Positions 33,388 to 41,113 of a stretch of DNA of 49,266 nucleotides are shown one piece after another (positions within the stretch are counted from its first letter, which is position 1; every line of letters starts with the position of its first letter). Both the position numbers and the translations under genes were made by a program. The stretch is from an uncultured Bacteroidia bacterium (GTDB taxonomy: Bacteria; Bacteroidota; Bacteroidia; Bacteroidales; UBA932). The notes below the pieces were generated by a model, which did no database searches, was not told the DNA's origin, and saw only the letters and a list, made by a program, of their open reading frames with translations. The DNA lies in the NCBI GenBank assembly GCA_902778105.1, contig CACYWN010000018.1, positions 1 to 49,266 on the forward strand, in the 5' to 3' direction.

Positions 33388-33916
33388 ATATCGAGCGAAT
33401 TGCCGTTGATCCGTTCAAGGGCACCTTCCTCCTTGCAAGCGACAGTTTTTTGTACAAGTCCGGCTTGTACGGGAAAACGTCCACGAATCGACAATTCCAT
33501 GTACAAGTCTCGAAGAATTCGGCCGATTTCCGCCCGATTCCGGAAGACTTGAGCAGAAACCCCCGGCCAGATACGCATTTTGGTGTACAAGCGAGACTTG
33601 TACATCACGGCATCATTTGGAAGCGAGCAAAAGAACCTCAACTAATAAATTACAGTTTATCGGTCTCTCTCCACCCCCGGCAATAGTAGCCGTTCCACCC
33701 CAATCCATTCACGGGCGGAAACTATATCGGGAAGGGAAAGTGATTGAGCAGTGGCTCATTCGCCATTTGGAAGGAATCTCAATATCTCTGAGGACAAGCC
33801 TTGTCGGAATGATTTTTCATCATTCGCAGGGGCATTATTATCACTTCACATAAGAATTAGACCTATCTTGATGCAAGGTTACATACCTTGAAGGATTATA
33901 CTTATAAATCGCTATC
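33388..33916. other. decayed AT-richer island DNA, no supported gene
   Basis: No frame on either strand gives a recognisable protein. A minus-strand frame of 133 codons (33240-33641) overlaps the integrase stub and looks like a chance opening or a fragment of an unknown gene. GTACAAG/CTTGTAC palindromes with 5-nt centres occur at 33452-33470 and 33585-33603, and a single GTACAAG at 33501-33507. Confidence 0.4.
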
Positions 33917-34480
33917 ATGAAACATATTCATCCTATTTCGCTGATTCTAACGATATTTGCCATCGGAATTATCTCTGAAACAAGGTGTTCTGCACAATCT
34001 GATATGCTTTGGAGAGTCGGAGGGCAATATGGAGTTTTGGGCAATACCTTCTGTAAGAAAGGGTCAGCCGAAAACTTTACGATGAGCCTCACACTCGGTT
34101 TTGACATCGCCATAAAGAATACTCCATGGCGATGGGGGGCCGAAGTCGGAGCCATGAATCAAGCGATAGCCGATTATTTCTTTGAGGAGGACGAGCCCGA
34201 TAGTTTTGTGCGACCCAACTTCGCGTATGTCGGAGCATTTGGCGATTATGGATTTACCATGGGGAAACTCCCGCTGTTTTGCAGAGCGGGTTTAGCATAT
34301 GCCCAACAAAGTGATATGTGGATTCATCATGTGGAGCGAAAACCCATTCCACTTGTAATTACGGGTTTCGGCTTTGATTGGAACTATTTTAAGGTAATGT
34401 TGAATGGATATATCGCTCCTGAAGGTAACTATGTACTCACCTTGTCAGGGGGGCTTTATTTTGGAAAGAAGAAGCAGTAA
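33917..34480 (+). CDS. hypothetical exported beta-barrel-like protein
   Basis: A 187-residue protein with signal peptide MKHIHPISLILTIFAIGIISETRCSAQ, followed by alternating hydrophobic/aromatic strands (WRVGGQYGVLGNTF, WRWGAEVGAMNQ, FAYVGAFGDYGFTMG) and the end LSGGLYFGKKKQ. It resembles small eight-stranded outer-membrane barrels, but I recognise no family. Its AT-rich codons contrast with the GC-rich neighbours and it lies beside the integrase stub, so horizontal acquisition is likely. No clear promoter is seen. Confidence 0.6.
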   Translation: MKHIHPISLILTIFAIGIISETRCSAQSDMLWRVGGQYGVLGNTFCKKGSAENFTMSLTLGFDIAIKNTPWRWGAEVGAMNQAIADYFFEEDEPDSFVRPNFAYVGAFGDYGFTMGKLPLFCRAGLAYAQQSDMWIHHVERKPIPLVITGFGFDWNYFKVMLNGYIAPEGNYVLTLSGGLYFGKKKQ

Positions 34481-34587
34481 CAATAAGTGAAAGCGCACAC
34501 ACGCCGACACAATGGCAAAATCAAGAGGTTTTCCAAGTCCAAAACAAGGGGTTTGAGTCTCTGCGCGGAAGCAAAAAAGGCCATTAA

Positions 34588-34658
34588 TGCTCCCAGCCAG
34601 AAACTCGGGTGCGCCGATAGTAACGTTTTCGAGAGATTTTGCTCCCAACGAGAAACTC
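34588..34658. repeat. imperfect 19-bp direct repeat, 52 bp apart
   Basis: TGCTCCCAGCCAGAAACTC (34588-34606) and TGCTCCCAACGAGAAACTC (34640-34658) differ at two positions. They lie at the right border of the AT-rich island, just before the azoreductase promoter, and may be recombination-site remains. Confidence 0.35.
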
Positions 34659-34696
34659 AACGGACTTATGTCATGGAGCATGTGGACAAAAATCCT

Positions 34697-34704
34697 TATC
34701 TTTG
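34697..34704 (+). promoter_or_regulatory. sigma-ABfr -7 element for the azoreductase gene
   Basis: TATCTTTG, 25 nt before the ATG at 34730. It marks the return from island to native DNA. Confidence 0.6.
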
Positions 34705-34729
34705 TAAGAATCAACAAGGATTTGAAGCC

Positions 34730-35308
34730 ATGAAGAAACTGGTCGTTATCGATGCATGCATCCGGGGAGAGGAATCCCGGACAAGAAGGCTTGCGGAGCC
34801 CATCATCGCCTCGCTGTCAAAGAGATACGAAATCAAGCGGTATGATTTGACGGAGATGGACATCGAGCCGCTGACGCCCCGGACGTACGCCGACCGCGCC
34901 GCCGGCATCATTCCGGAATGGGCCGCCGAGGCCGCGCGGACCATCGCCGGGGCGGACCGGATCCTCATCGCCGCCCCCTTCTGGGACATGAGTTTTCCCT
35001 CCGTGGTGAAGGTGTTCTTCGAGCACGTCTCCCTGTTTGACATCACCTTCACGGACAACGGACGCTCCTGCGTGGGCCTGTGCAAATGCGAGAAAGTGAT
35101 GCTCGTAACCACCCGAGGGATGAACATCCCGACGGGAGACGCCCGCGAGCAGGCGACGTCCTACCTGCAGGCCCTGTCCCGCCTCTGGGACCTGGGGACG
35201 GTTCTCACCGTAGCTGCGTGGAACTTGGATTACAGCACTCCGGAGGAACTTGAAGAGAAGATCGAGAACGCGACCCGCTTCGGCCTGAGACTGGCTGAAA
35301 GCTTCTGA
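34730..35308 (+). CDS. flavodoxin-fold NAD(P)H oxidoreductase (FMN azoreductase-like)
   Basis: A 192-residue protein with an N-terminal MKKLVVIDACIRGEESRTRRLAEPII (the FMN phosphate loop position), GADRILIAAPFWDMSFPSVVKVFFEHV (typical of AzoR/MdaB quinone reductases) and CEKVMLVTTRGMN. Such enzymes reduce quinones, azo dyes or nitro compounds with NAD(P)H. The start at 34730 is chosen because it follows the promoter and begins the fold; a longer in-frame reading from 34487 runs through non-coding border sequence. It is 2 nt before the esterase gene. Confidence 0.82.
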   Translation: MKKLVVIDACIRGEESRTRRLAEPIIASLSKRYEIKRYDLTEMDIEPLTPRTYADRAAGIIPEWAAEAARTIAGADRILIAAPFWDMSFPSVVKVFFEHVSLFDITFTDNGRSCVGLCKCEKVMLVTTRGMNIPTGDAREQATSYLQALSRLWDLGTVLTVAAWNLDYSTPEELEEKIENATRFGLRLAESF

Positions 35309-35310
35309 CC

Positions 35311-36237
35311 ATGCACATCCTGGCATTATTCCTGGCCATGGCTCTTCCGTATCTGACGCCATCTTACAAAGTCACCGTAGAGAAGGACGTTCCCTACGCT
35401 ACGGCGATGGGCTATTACACCCATGCCCCGGTGGGCGACAAGGGATCGACATTCAAGCTGTTGTTCCACTGCGGCATACCGAAACCCGTCACCCTGGAAA
35501 TGGACATCTACCGGCCTTCCGAAGACACGGGAGCGCCACGGCCGCTCCTGCTGATGATGCACGGCGGGTCTTTCTTCATCGGCCATAAGAACGAACCGGG
35601 ACAAGCCGGATGGTGCGATTATTTCGCTTCCCTCGGATATGTGGCGGTTTCCATCAACTACCGCCTCGGATTCCATGCCACGAAGAAGGAGGTCCGGCTG
35701 GCGGAATACCGGGCCCTGGAGGATGCCGACGCCGCCCTGGAATACCTTTTCGGCCGGGAGGACCTTCCGATCGACAAGGACCGCGTCTTCGTCGCAGGGA
35801 CGAGCGCCGGCGCGATGACCGCCCTGAATCTGGCCTTCCGGCTCTATGGTTCCCGGCCGATGAAAGAAGTGGAGCCCCGGCTCGCCCGGGAGGACTTCCG
35901 CATCCGCGCCGTCGCGAATCTCTGGGGGTCCGTCCACGACCTTTCCGTCCTGGAGAATGCTTCCGTGCCCATCCTTTCCTTCCAGTCCGTCGCCGATCCC
36001 GTGATGCCCTACGATTTCGGGTATCCGCTCGGATTTGCCGGCAAGCTGCTTTCGGACCCGATGTACGGGACACACGCCGTCCACGGGAAGGCGCTGGAAC
36101 TTGGTCTGCGGGCAGAACACCATCCCTGCCCCGAGGCCCGGCACCGCCTCCACCTGGACGATGCCATGGCCTACACGGAGCGTTTTTATGAAATTCGCGA
36201 CGCGATGGTGAGATTCTTCGCTGCGGAAATGGAATAA
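35311..36237 (+). CDS. alpha/beta-hydrolase, carboxylesterase-like
   Basis: A 308-residue probable exported esterase. The N-terminal 15 residues are hydrophobic and may be a signal peptide. The oxyanion motif is MMHGGSFFIG (about 83-91), the nucleophile elbow is GTSAGA with S165, and candidate Asp (SVADPVMPY) and His (near RHRLHLDD) follow in order. It belongs to the HGG esterase/lipase group. The substrate is unknown. It is probably co-transcribed with the azoreductase. Confidence 0.82.
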   Translation: MHILALFLAMALPYLTPSYKVTVEKDVPYATAMGYYTHAPVGDKGSTFKLLFHCGIPKPVTLEMDIYRPSEDTGAPRPLLLMMHGGSFFIGHKNEPGQAGWCDYFASLGYVAVSINYRLGFHATKKEVRLAEYRALEDADAALEYLFGREDLPIDKDRVFVAGTSAGAMTALNLAFRLYGSRPMKEVEPRLAREDFRIRAVANLWGSVHDLSVLENASVPILSFQSVADPVMPYDFGYPLGFAGKLLSDPMYGTHAVHGKALELGLRAEHHPCPEARHRLHLDDAMAYTERFYEIRDAMVRFFAAEME

Positions 36238-36242
36238 TTTCT

Positions 36243-36250
36243 TATATTTG
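36243..36250 (+). promoter_or_regulatory. sigma-ABfr -7 element for the carboxyltransferase gene
   Basis: TATATTTG, 24 nt before the ATG at 36275. Confidence 0.65.
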
Positions 36251-36274
36251 TGAACTATTGACAAACACACTGAT

Positions 36275-38059
36275 ATGGCAAAACGTGAAATCAAGTTCTC
36301 CCTGGTGTACAGGGACATGTGGCAGAGTTCCGGCAGGTATCAACCGCGCGTGGACCAGTTGGTTCGGGTCGCGCCGGCCATCGTGGATATGGGCTGCTTC
36401 GACCGCGTGGAAACCAACGGCGGCGCCTTCGAGCAGGTGAATCTGCTCTATGGCGAAAATCCGAATGTCTCCGTCCGTAAATGGACGGCCCCGCTCCGCA
36501 AGGCGGGAATCCAGACCCATATGCTGGAGCGCGGTCTCAACGCCATCCGCATGTATCCCGTTCCCGCGGACGTCCGCGAACTGATGTTCAAGGTCAAGAA
36601 AAAGCAGGGAACCGATATCGCCCGTTCCTTCTGCGGCCTCAACGACCACCGCAACCTCAAGCTTTCCATCGAATATGCGAAGAAGGCCGGGATGATTTCA
36701 CAGGCTGCCCTGTCCATCACCCACTCCCCCGTGCACACGGTCGAGTACTATCTCGGCATCGTGGAGAAACTGGTCGAATACGGCACCGACGAAATCTGCC
36801 TCAAGGATATGGCCGGTGTCGGCCGTCCGACGGAGCTCGGTCAGATCGTGGCCGGCATCAAGAAGGCACACCCGCACATCAAGGTCCAGTACCACGGCCA
36901 TACCGGCCCCGGCTTCTCCCCGGCTTCCATGCTGGAAGTGGCCCGCGCCGGCGCGGACTACCTGGATGTGGCGGTGGAACCCCTCTCCTGGGGTAAGGTC
37001 CATCCGGACGTAATCTCGATGCAGCAGATGATGAAGGCGGACGGCTTCCTGGTGAAGGACATCAACATGGACGCCTACATGGAGGTCCGCCGCCTCACGC
37101 AGGAGTTTATCGACGACTTCCTCGGCTACTGGATCAACCCGACCAACTCCCAGATGACCTCCCTCCTGGTGGGATGCGGCCTGCCCGGCGGCATGATGGG
37201 TTCCATGATGGCCGACCTCCGCGGCTTCGAGGGCGCGATCAACGCCGCCCAGCGTGCGCACGGCCGTCCCGAGATGAGCATGGACACCCTGATGGTGAAA
37301 CTCTTCGAAGAAGTCGAATACGTGTGGCCGCGCCTCGGCTATCCGCCGCTCGTGACCCCGTTCAGCCAATACGTGAAGAACACGGCGCTGATGAACCTGT
37401 TCAACATGGTCAACGACAAACCGCGCTTCTCCACCATCGACAAGGACACCTGGGGCATGATCCTCGGCAAGATGGGCAAACTCCCGGGCGAACTCGCTCC
37501 GGAGATCGTGGCCCTCGCGAAGGAAAAGGGCGAGGAGTTCTACACCGGAAATCCGCAGGACATGTATCCCAACGAGTTGCCCAAGTTCCGTCAGATGATG
37601 AAGGAAGAAGGCTGGGACTGCGGCGAGGACGACGAGGAACTCCTGAACATGGCCATGTTCGAGCGCCAGTACCGCGACTACCGCAGCGGCATCGCCAAGG
37701 AGCGTTTCAACAAGGACCTGGCCGAAATGAAGGCCAAGGCGAACGCCCCCATCGTGGTCACCCGTCCTGTCGTGGAGATGCCCAAGTTCTCCATCGACGA
37801 ATATGTGGCCAAGTACCCGAAGGCTACCCCGGTGCAGGCTCCCGTCAAGGGACAGCTGCTGTGGCAGGTGGACGTGGACGATGCCTCTTCCGCCCCGGTC
37901 GTCGGAACGGCCGTGAAAGCGGGCCAGGTGATCGGTCATGTGCAGGCCTGGTACGGAATGGAGGAAGTTGTCGCCGCCGTGGACGGCCGCATCGTGGCCG
38001 TGACCGGCAAGCAGGGCGACAATGTAGCCAAGGGCGAAATCGTCGCCTTCATCCAGTAA
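36275..38059 (+). CDS. PycB/OadA-like carboxyltransferase with a biotinyl-like domain lacking the lysine
   Basis: A 594-residue protein. Residues about 1-300 form an HMGL-like TIM barrel of the pyruvate carboxylase/oxaloacetate decarboxylase alpha type: YRDMWQSS (metal Asp), LKDMAGVG (the lysine that is carbamylated), YHGHTGPG (HxH metal ligands) and GLPGGMMG. About 300-480 is the helical PYC/OADA region. About 520-594 is a barrel-sandwich biotinyl-like domain, but where biotin carriers have AMKM this one reads AWYGMEE: the biotinyl lysine aligns with Tyr. It must use a separate biotin carrier, or the domain is structural. No carrier or biotin carboxylase is nearby. Confidence 0.85.
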   Translation: MAKREIKFSLVYRDMWQSSGRYQPRVDQLVRVAPAIVDMGCFDRVETNGGAFEQVNLLYGENPNVSVRKWTAPLRKAGIQTHMLERGLNAIRMYPVPADVRELMFKVKKKQGTDIARSFCGLNDHRNLKLSIEYAKKAGMISQAALSITHSPVHTVEYYLGIVEKLVEYGTDEICLKDMAGVGRPTELGQIVAGIKKAHPHIKVQYHGHTGPGFSPASMLEVARAGADYLDVAVEPLSWGKVHPDVISMQQMMKADGFLVKDINMDAYMEVRRLTQEFIDDFLGYWINPTNSQMTSLLVGCGLPGGMMGSMMADLRGFEGAINAAQRAHGRPEMSMDTLMVKLFEEVEYVWPRLGYPPLVTPFSQYVKNTALMNLFNMVNDKPRFSTIDKDTWGMILGKMGKLPGELAPEIVALAKEKGEEFYTGNPQDMYPNELPKFRQMMKEEGWDCGEDDEELLNMAMFERQYRDYRSGIAKERFNKDLAEMKAKANAPIVVTRPVVEMPKFSIDEYVAKYPKATPVQAPVKGQLLWQVDVDDASSAPVVGTAVKAGQVIGHVQAWYGMEEVVAAVDGRIVAVTGKQGDNVAKGEIVAFIQ

Positions 38060-38080
38060 AAAACGTTAATTTACCCCCTG

Positions 38081-38114
38081 AAACAACACAAGTTATCAAC
38101 AACTCGTGTTGTTT
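38081..38114 (+). terminator. intrinsic terminator of the carboxyltransferase gene
   Basis: Fourteen-bp arms AAACAACACAAGTT and AACTCGTGTTGTTT with one mismatch and a 6-nt loop, followed by TTTTGTTTC. The radC promoter begins right after it. Confidence 0.85.
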
Positions 38115-38129
38115 TTTTGTTTCGTACCC

Positions 38130-38137
38130 TATCTTCG
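38130..38137 (+). promoter_or_regulatory. sigma-ABfr-like -7 element for radC
   Basis: TATCTTCG (one mismatch to TAnnTTTG), only 4 nt before the radC ATG; a TTG at 38109-38111 lies 18 nt upstream, inside the terminator arm. Confidence 0.5.
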
Positions 38138-38141
38138 GGGC

Positions 38142-38831
38142 ATGAAACTGAAAGACTGGATGGCGGAGGAAAGGCCCCGCGAGAAACTCCTCCGCCTGGG
38201 AGCAGGGGCGCTGGGCAACACGGAACTGCTGGCCATTTTCATCGGCTCGGGCGTTCCCGGGACCAATGCCGTGGACGTGGCGCAGGGACTGTTGTCCTCG
38301 GCCGGAGGACGGCTGTCGGAGCTGTGCACACGGCCGCCGAAGGAGTTGATGGAACACAAAGGAATCGGCGAGGCCAGGGCCGTCACGATTGCTGCCGCCC
38401 TGGAACTGGGACGGCGGTTCCTGACCGAGGCATCGGCGGAACAGATCACCGTCACCGGACCGGTGGACGTGTTCCGGCTGATGCTTCCCCTGCTGAAGGG
38501 ACTGGACCACGAAGAATGCTGGGTGCTGTACCTGAACCGTGCGAATTATGTCGTGGGAAAAGAGCGGCTGACCTCCGGGACGGCTGATACGACGCTGATC
38601 GACGTGAAGCGTGTCCTCCGGGGTGTCATCCAGCGCCAGGCCAAGGCCGTCATCCTCGTGCACAACCATCCTTCCGGCAGTCCCCTCCCCGGCGAAGCGG
38701 ACATCCGGGAGACCCGCCGGCTGCAACTCGCGCTGAGGACTTTCGACTGCGCCCTCTTCGACCATGTCGTCATCGCGGACGGGTCCTATTACTCGTTCCA
38801 GGACGAAAGGGTCGTGAAGATGCGTTTGTAA
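38142..38831 (+). CDS. radC: RadC/JAB (MPN) domain protein
   Basis: A 229-residue protein of the UPF0758 group. The N-terminal helix-hairpin-helix-like part (PPKELMEHKGIGEARAVTIAAALELGRR) precedes a JAMM metalloprotease-type domain with HNHPSGSPLPGEAD, carrying both histidines and the aspartate of the zinc site. The biological role of RadC proteins is unsettled; a specific DNA repair function is not established. The start at 38142 follows the -7 element by 4 nt. Confidence 0.93.
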   Translation: MKLKDWMAEERPREKLLRLGAGALGNTELLAIFIGSGVPGTNAVDVAQGLLSSAGGRLSELCTRPPKELMEHKGIGEARAVTIAAALELGRRFLTEASAEQITVTGPVDVFRLMLPLLKGLDHEECWVLYLNRANYVVGKERLTSGTADTTLIDVKRVLRGVIQRQAKAVILVHNHPSGSPLPGEADIRETRRLQLALRTFDCALFDHVVIADGSYYSFQDERVVKMRL

Positions 38832-38847
38832 ACCGGATTTTTTTGTG

Positions 38848-38855
38848 TATGTTTG
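38848..38855 (+). promoter_or_regulatory. sigma-ABfr -7 element for upp
   Basis: TATGTTTG, 25 nt before the upp ATG. Confidence 0.6.
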
Positions 38856-38880
38856 TATTCGCAACCAATCCCTCGGCACT

Positions 38881-39534
38881 ATGAAAGTGAACAATCTCGG
38901 CGAGAACAACACCGTTCTCAACACCTTCCTCGCAGAACTGCGGGATGCCTCCATCCAGAAGGATCCCATGCGTTTCCGGTTCAACCTCGAGCGGGTGGGA
39001 GAAGTGTTCGCCTATGAGCTCTCCAAGGTCCTCACCTACTCCCCCAAGGAAGTCACGACCCCCCTCGGCATCGCCACGGTGAACACCTGTGACACACCCG
39101 TGGTCATCGCGACCATCCTCCGGGCGGGCCTTCCGCTGCAGAAGGGATTCCTCAACTACTTCGACCATGCCGAATCGGCCTTCCTGGCCACCTTCCGGAA
39201 ATACGGCAAGGGCGACTACTTCGAACTCCGCGTAGATTACTGCTCGGTTCCTTCGCTGGAAGGCAAAGTCCTCGTCATCGCCGACACGATGATCGCCACG
39301 GGGGCCTCCATGGAAGTGTGCATCGACAAACTCGTCGAGGAAGGCGGCCATCCCTCCGCCATCCACCTCATCACCCCCATCGCCAGCAGCTATGCCGTGG
39401 ACCAGCTCTCCGTCCGCTACGGCAACGAAGTAACCCTCTGGGTTGCCGCCGTCGACGAAGAACTCACCGGCCGCAGCTACATCATCCCCGGCATCGGTGA
39501 CGCCGGCGACCTCGCCTTCGGCGAAAAGCTGTAG
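38881..39534 (+). CDS. upp: uracil phosphoribosyltransferase
   Basis: A 217-residue pyrimidine-salvage enzyme making UMP from uracil and PRPP. The PRPP loop reads VLVIADTMIATGASM (commonly DPMLATG), preceded by ATILRAGLPLQKGFL. The C-terminal uracil-binding end is IPGIGDAGDLAFGEKL. The start is set by MKVNNLGENN after the promoter. The first palindromic repeat array begins 55 nt after its stop. Confidence 0.94.
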   Translation: MKVNNLGENNTVLNTFLAELRDASIQKDPMRFRFNLERVGEVFAYELSKVLTYSPKEVTTPLGIATVNTCDTPVVIATILRAGLPLQKGFLNYFDHAESAFLATFRKYGKGDYFELRVDYCSVPSLEGKVLVIADTMIATGASMEVCIDKLVEEGGHPSAIHLITPIASSYAVDQLSVRYGNEVTLWVAAVDEELTGRSYIIPGIGDAGDLAFGEKL

Positions 39535-39588
39535 AAGTTTCAGTTCTGCCACTCCGTTCGGCCCCATCTCTGTCCCGGGAACCGCATT

Positions 39589-40024
39589 AATTGTGTAAAA
39601 CGGTCTGTTTTGCACAATTACTCGCCGTTTTGGGCCGAGAACTGTGTGATAAGGTCCGATATACACAATTATTCGCCGTTTGGGTCGAAAACTGTGTGAT
39701 AAGGTCCGATATACACAGTTAGTCGCCGTTTGGGCCGAAAACTGTGAGATAAGGCTCGATATGCACAATTATTCGCCGTTTTGGGCCGAGAACTGTGTAA
39801 TAAGGCTCGATATACACAATTATTCGCCATTTGGGTCGAAAATTGTGTGATAAGGCTCGATATGCACAATTATTCGCCGTTTGGGCCGAAAACTGTGTGT
39901 GATAAGGCCAGATATGCACAATTATTCGCCGCTTGGGCCGAAAACTGTGTGATAAGGCCAGATATACACAATTACTCGCCATTTGGGCCGAAAACTGTGT
40001 GATAAGGCCCGATTCGCACTTTTG
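39589..40024. repeat. palindromic repeat array A (about 8.6 units of 50 bp)
   Basis: Units begin near 39589, 39640, 39690, 39740, 39791, 39841, 39891, 39943 and 39993 (last one partial). Each has AAYTGTGT, a 15-nt loop (type GATAAGGCCCGATAT) and ACACAATT, giving an 8-bp stem, then a 19-nt spacer containing TTCGCC...GGCCGAA, which can form a second, imperfect stem. Spacers are conserved between units, unlike CRISPR. The array lies between upp and the RAYT gene on the RAYT's upstream side. Confidence 0.92.
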
Positions 40025-40144
40025 TTTTCATAAAAAACGTAAAAACGCGTAAGAATCGTAAAAATCGACCTGAAACAACACCGAAACCCATTGTTTTCAG
40101 GCAGGGATTTCATAGGTTTGCCACAGAACGAATGATTCGTAGCG
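40025..40144. promoter_or_regulatory. RAYT promoter region with hairpin
   Basis: TTG at 40091-40093, spacer 19 nt, TAGGTTTG at 40113-40120: a canonical sigma-ABfr promoter, start near 40125, leader about 20 nt. A hairpin with arms CCTGAAACAA (40069-40078) and TTGTTTTCAGG (40091-40101) covers the -33 element and may be an operator. Confidence 0.65.
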
Positions 40145-41113
40145 ATGGAACAGTATGTCAAACAACCGCCGATGAATGAATGGCAAATCGAATGGATGCA
40201 GGAGCGTTTATTCCAGGAATCCGGTCCTTTTTATCACCTCAGCACGGAGCCACTTAAAGACGGAGTCATTTTTGAAAATGACGAAGAGCGGAAAGTGGCG
40301 ATGAACCTGATAGCCATCACGGCCCTGGAATTCCACGTCGACATTCTTGCTTACGCCTTGATGAGCAACCACTTTCATTTCATCGTCAAAGGAAAGTTGA
40401 TTGACGGCCTTTCCTTTTTCAAACAACTGAAGAAAAGGCTCTCAAACTATCTTTCGCGGCGTGGACGCGCAGGTGTCTTGGATTCTGTCCAGGTTGATCC
40501 CGATACACCGCCCATCGGGAGTTTGTCCCAACTCAGGAACGAGATTGCATACGTTATCCGCAATCCTTATGTGGTCCGGTTCGATGTAAACCCCCTAGCC
40601 TTCCCCTGGTGCAGTGGCTTTCTATATTTCAATCCGCTCTTACCCAGTCTCAGGACAAAAGAGCCGAAAGAACTGACATACAAGGAAAAACGGGAAATCA
40701 CCCGATCTCCCAATCCGGAACTGGATTCTCGATTCAGGATTCGTGACGGGATGATTGCACCGGAAAGTTTCGTGAATTACAAACTGGTGGAAAAGTTATT
40801 TCCCAACGCCGGCAAATTTGTCTGGTGGGTACTGAGGAATGTCGAAGCGCATCACGAGACCGCCACCAAAATGGGCGAACGCCCCAACTTGAACGATGAT
40901 GAGTTATTCGCAACAGCCCAGAAGATATGTCGGTCAGAATTCAGATTTGATGGAACGAAAGAACTTCCAGAGCGATACCGGAAAGATCTGGCCATCATTT
41001 TGAAAAACAAATACAGTGCTTCCAACGGTCAAGTCGCACGGATTGCCAAACTTGATCCGCGAATTGTAGACGATATGTTTCCCCTGACTTCAAAACGCAT
41101 CCGAAAACCGTGA
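40145..41113 (+). CDS. REP-associated tyrosine transposase (RAYT, Y1/HUH family)
   Basis: A 322-residue single-strand DNA transposase of the IS200/IS605-related Y1 family. The HUH motif is SNHFHFIV (H76, H78), and the nucleophile is probably Y136 in YVIRNP, matching the YxxxNP context of RAYTs. The last 150 residues are extra, helical and basic, ending in a possible helix-turn-helix (NGQVARIAKLDPRIVDDMF). It is flanked on both sides by palindromic repeat arrays; the downstream one starts on the base after its stop codon. RAYTs of this kind mobilise or maintain REP hairpins without being full insertion sequences. Intact, with its own promoter. Confidence 0.88.
   Translation: MEQYVKQPPMNEWQIEWMQERLFQESGPFYHLSTEPLKDGVIFENDEERKVAMNLIAITALEFHVDILAYALMSNHFHFIVKGKLIDGLSFFKQLKKRLSNYLSRRGRAGVLDSVQVDPDTPPIGSLSQLRNEIAYVIRNPYVVRFDVNPLAFPWCSGFLYFNPLLPSLRTKEPKELTYKEKREITRSPNPELDSRFRIRDGMIAPESFVNYKLVEKLFPNAGKFVWWVLRNVEAHHETATKMGERPNLNDDELFATAQKICRSEFRFDGTKELPERYRKDLAIILKNKYSASNGQVARIAKLDPRIVDDMFPLTSKRIRKP

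Noticed and set aside
33240-33641. A 133-codon minus-strand gene in the tRNA-His island
   Set aside because: It overlaps the integrase stub, contains the palindromes and matches no family I know; kept only as island DNA.
33617-33853. A 78-codon plus-strand gene
   Set aside because: No promoter, signal or recognisable domain; composition looks like degraded coding sequence.
34487-34729. An 81-residue N-terminal extension of the azoreductase
   Set aside because: It lies before the TATCTTTG promoter, has no homology pattern, and includes the direct repeat of the island border.
38770-40002. Minus- and plus-strand reading frames through array A (up to 332 codons)
   Set aside because: They are repeats read in a 150-nt cycle, with no homology or sensible start, and the longest one overlaps upp on the opposite strand.
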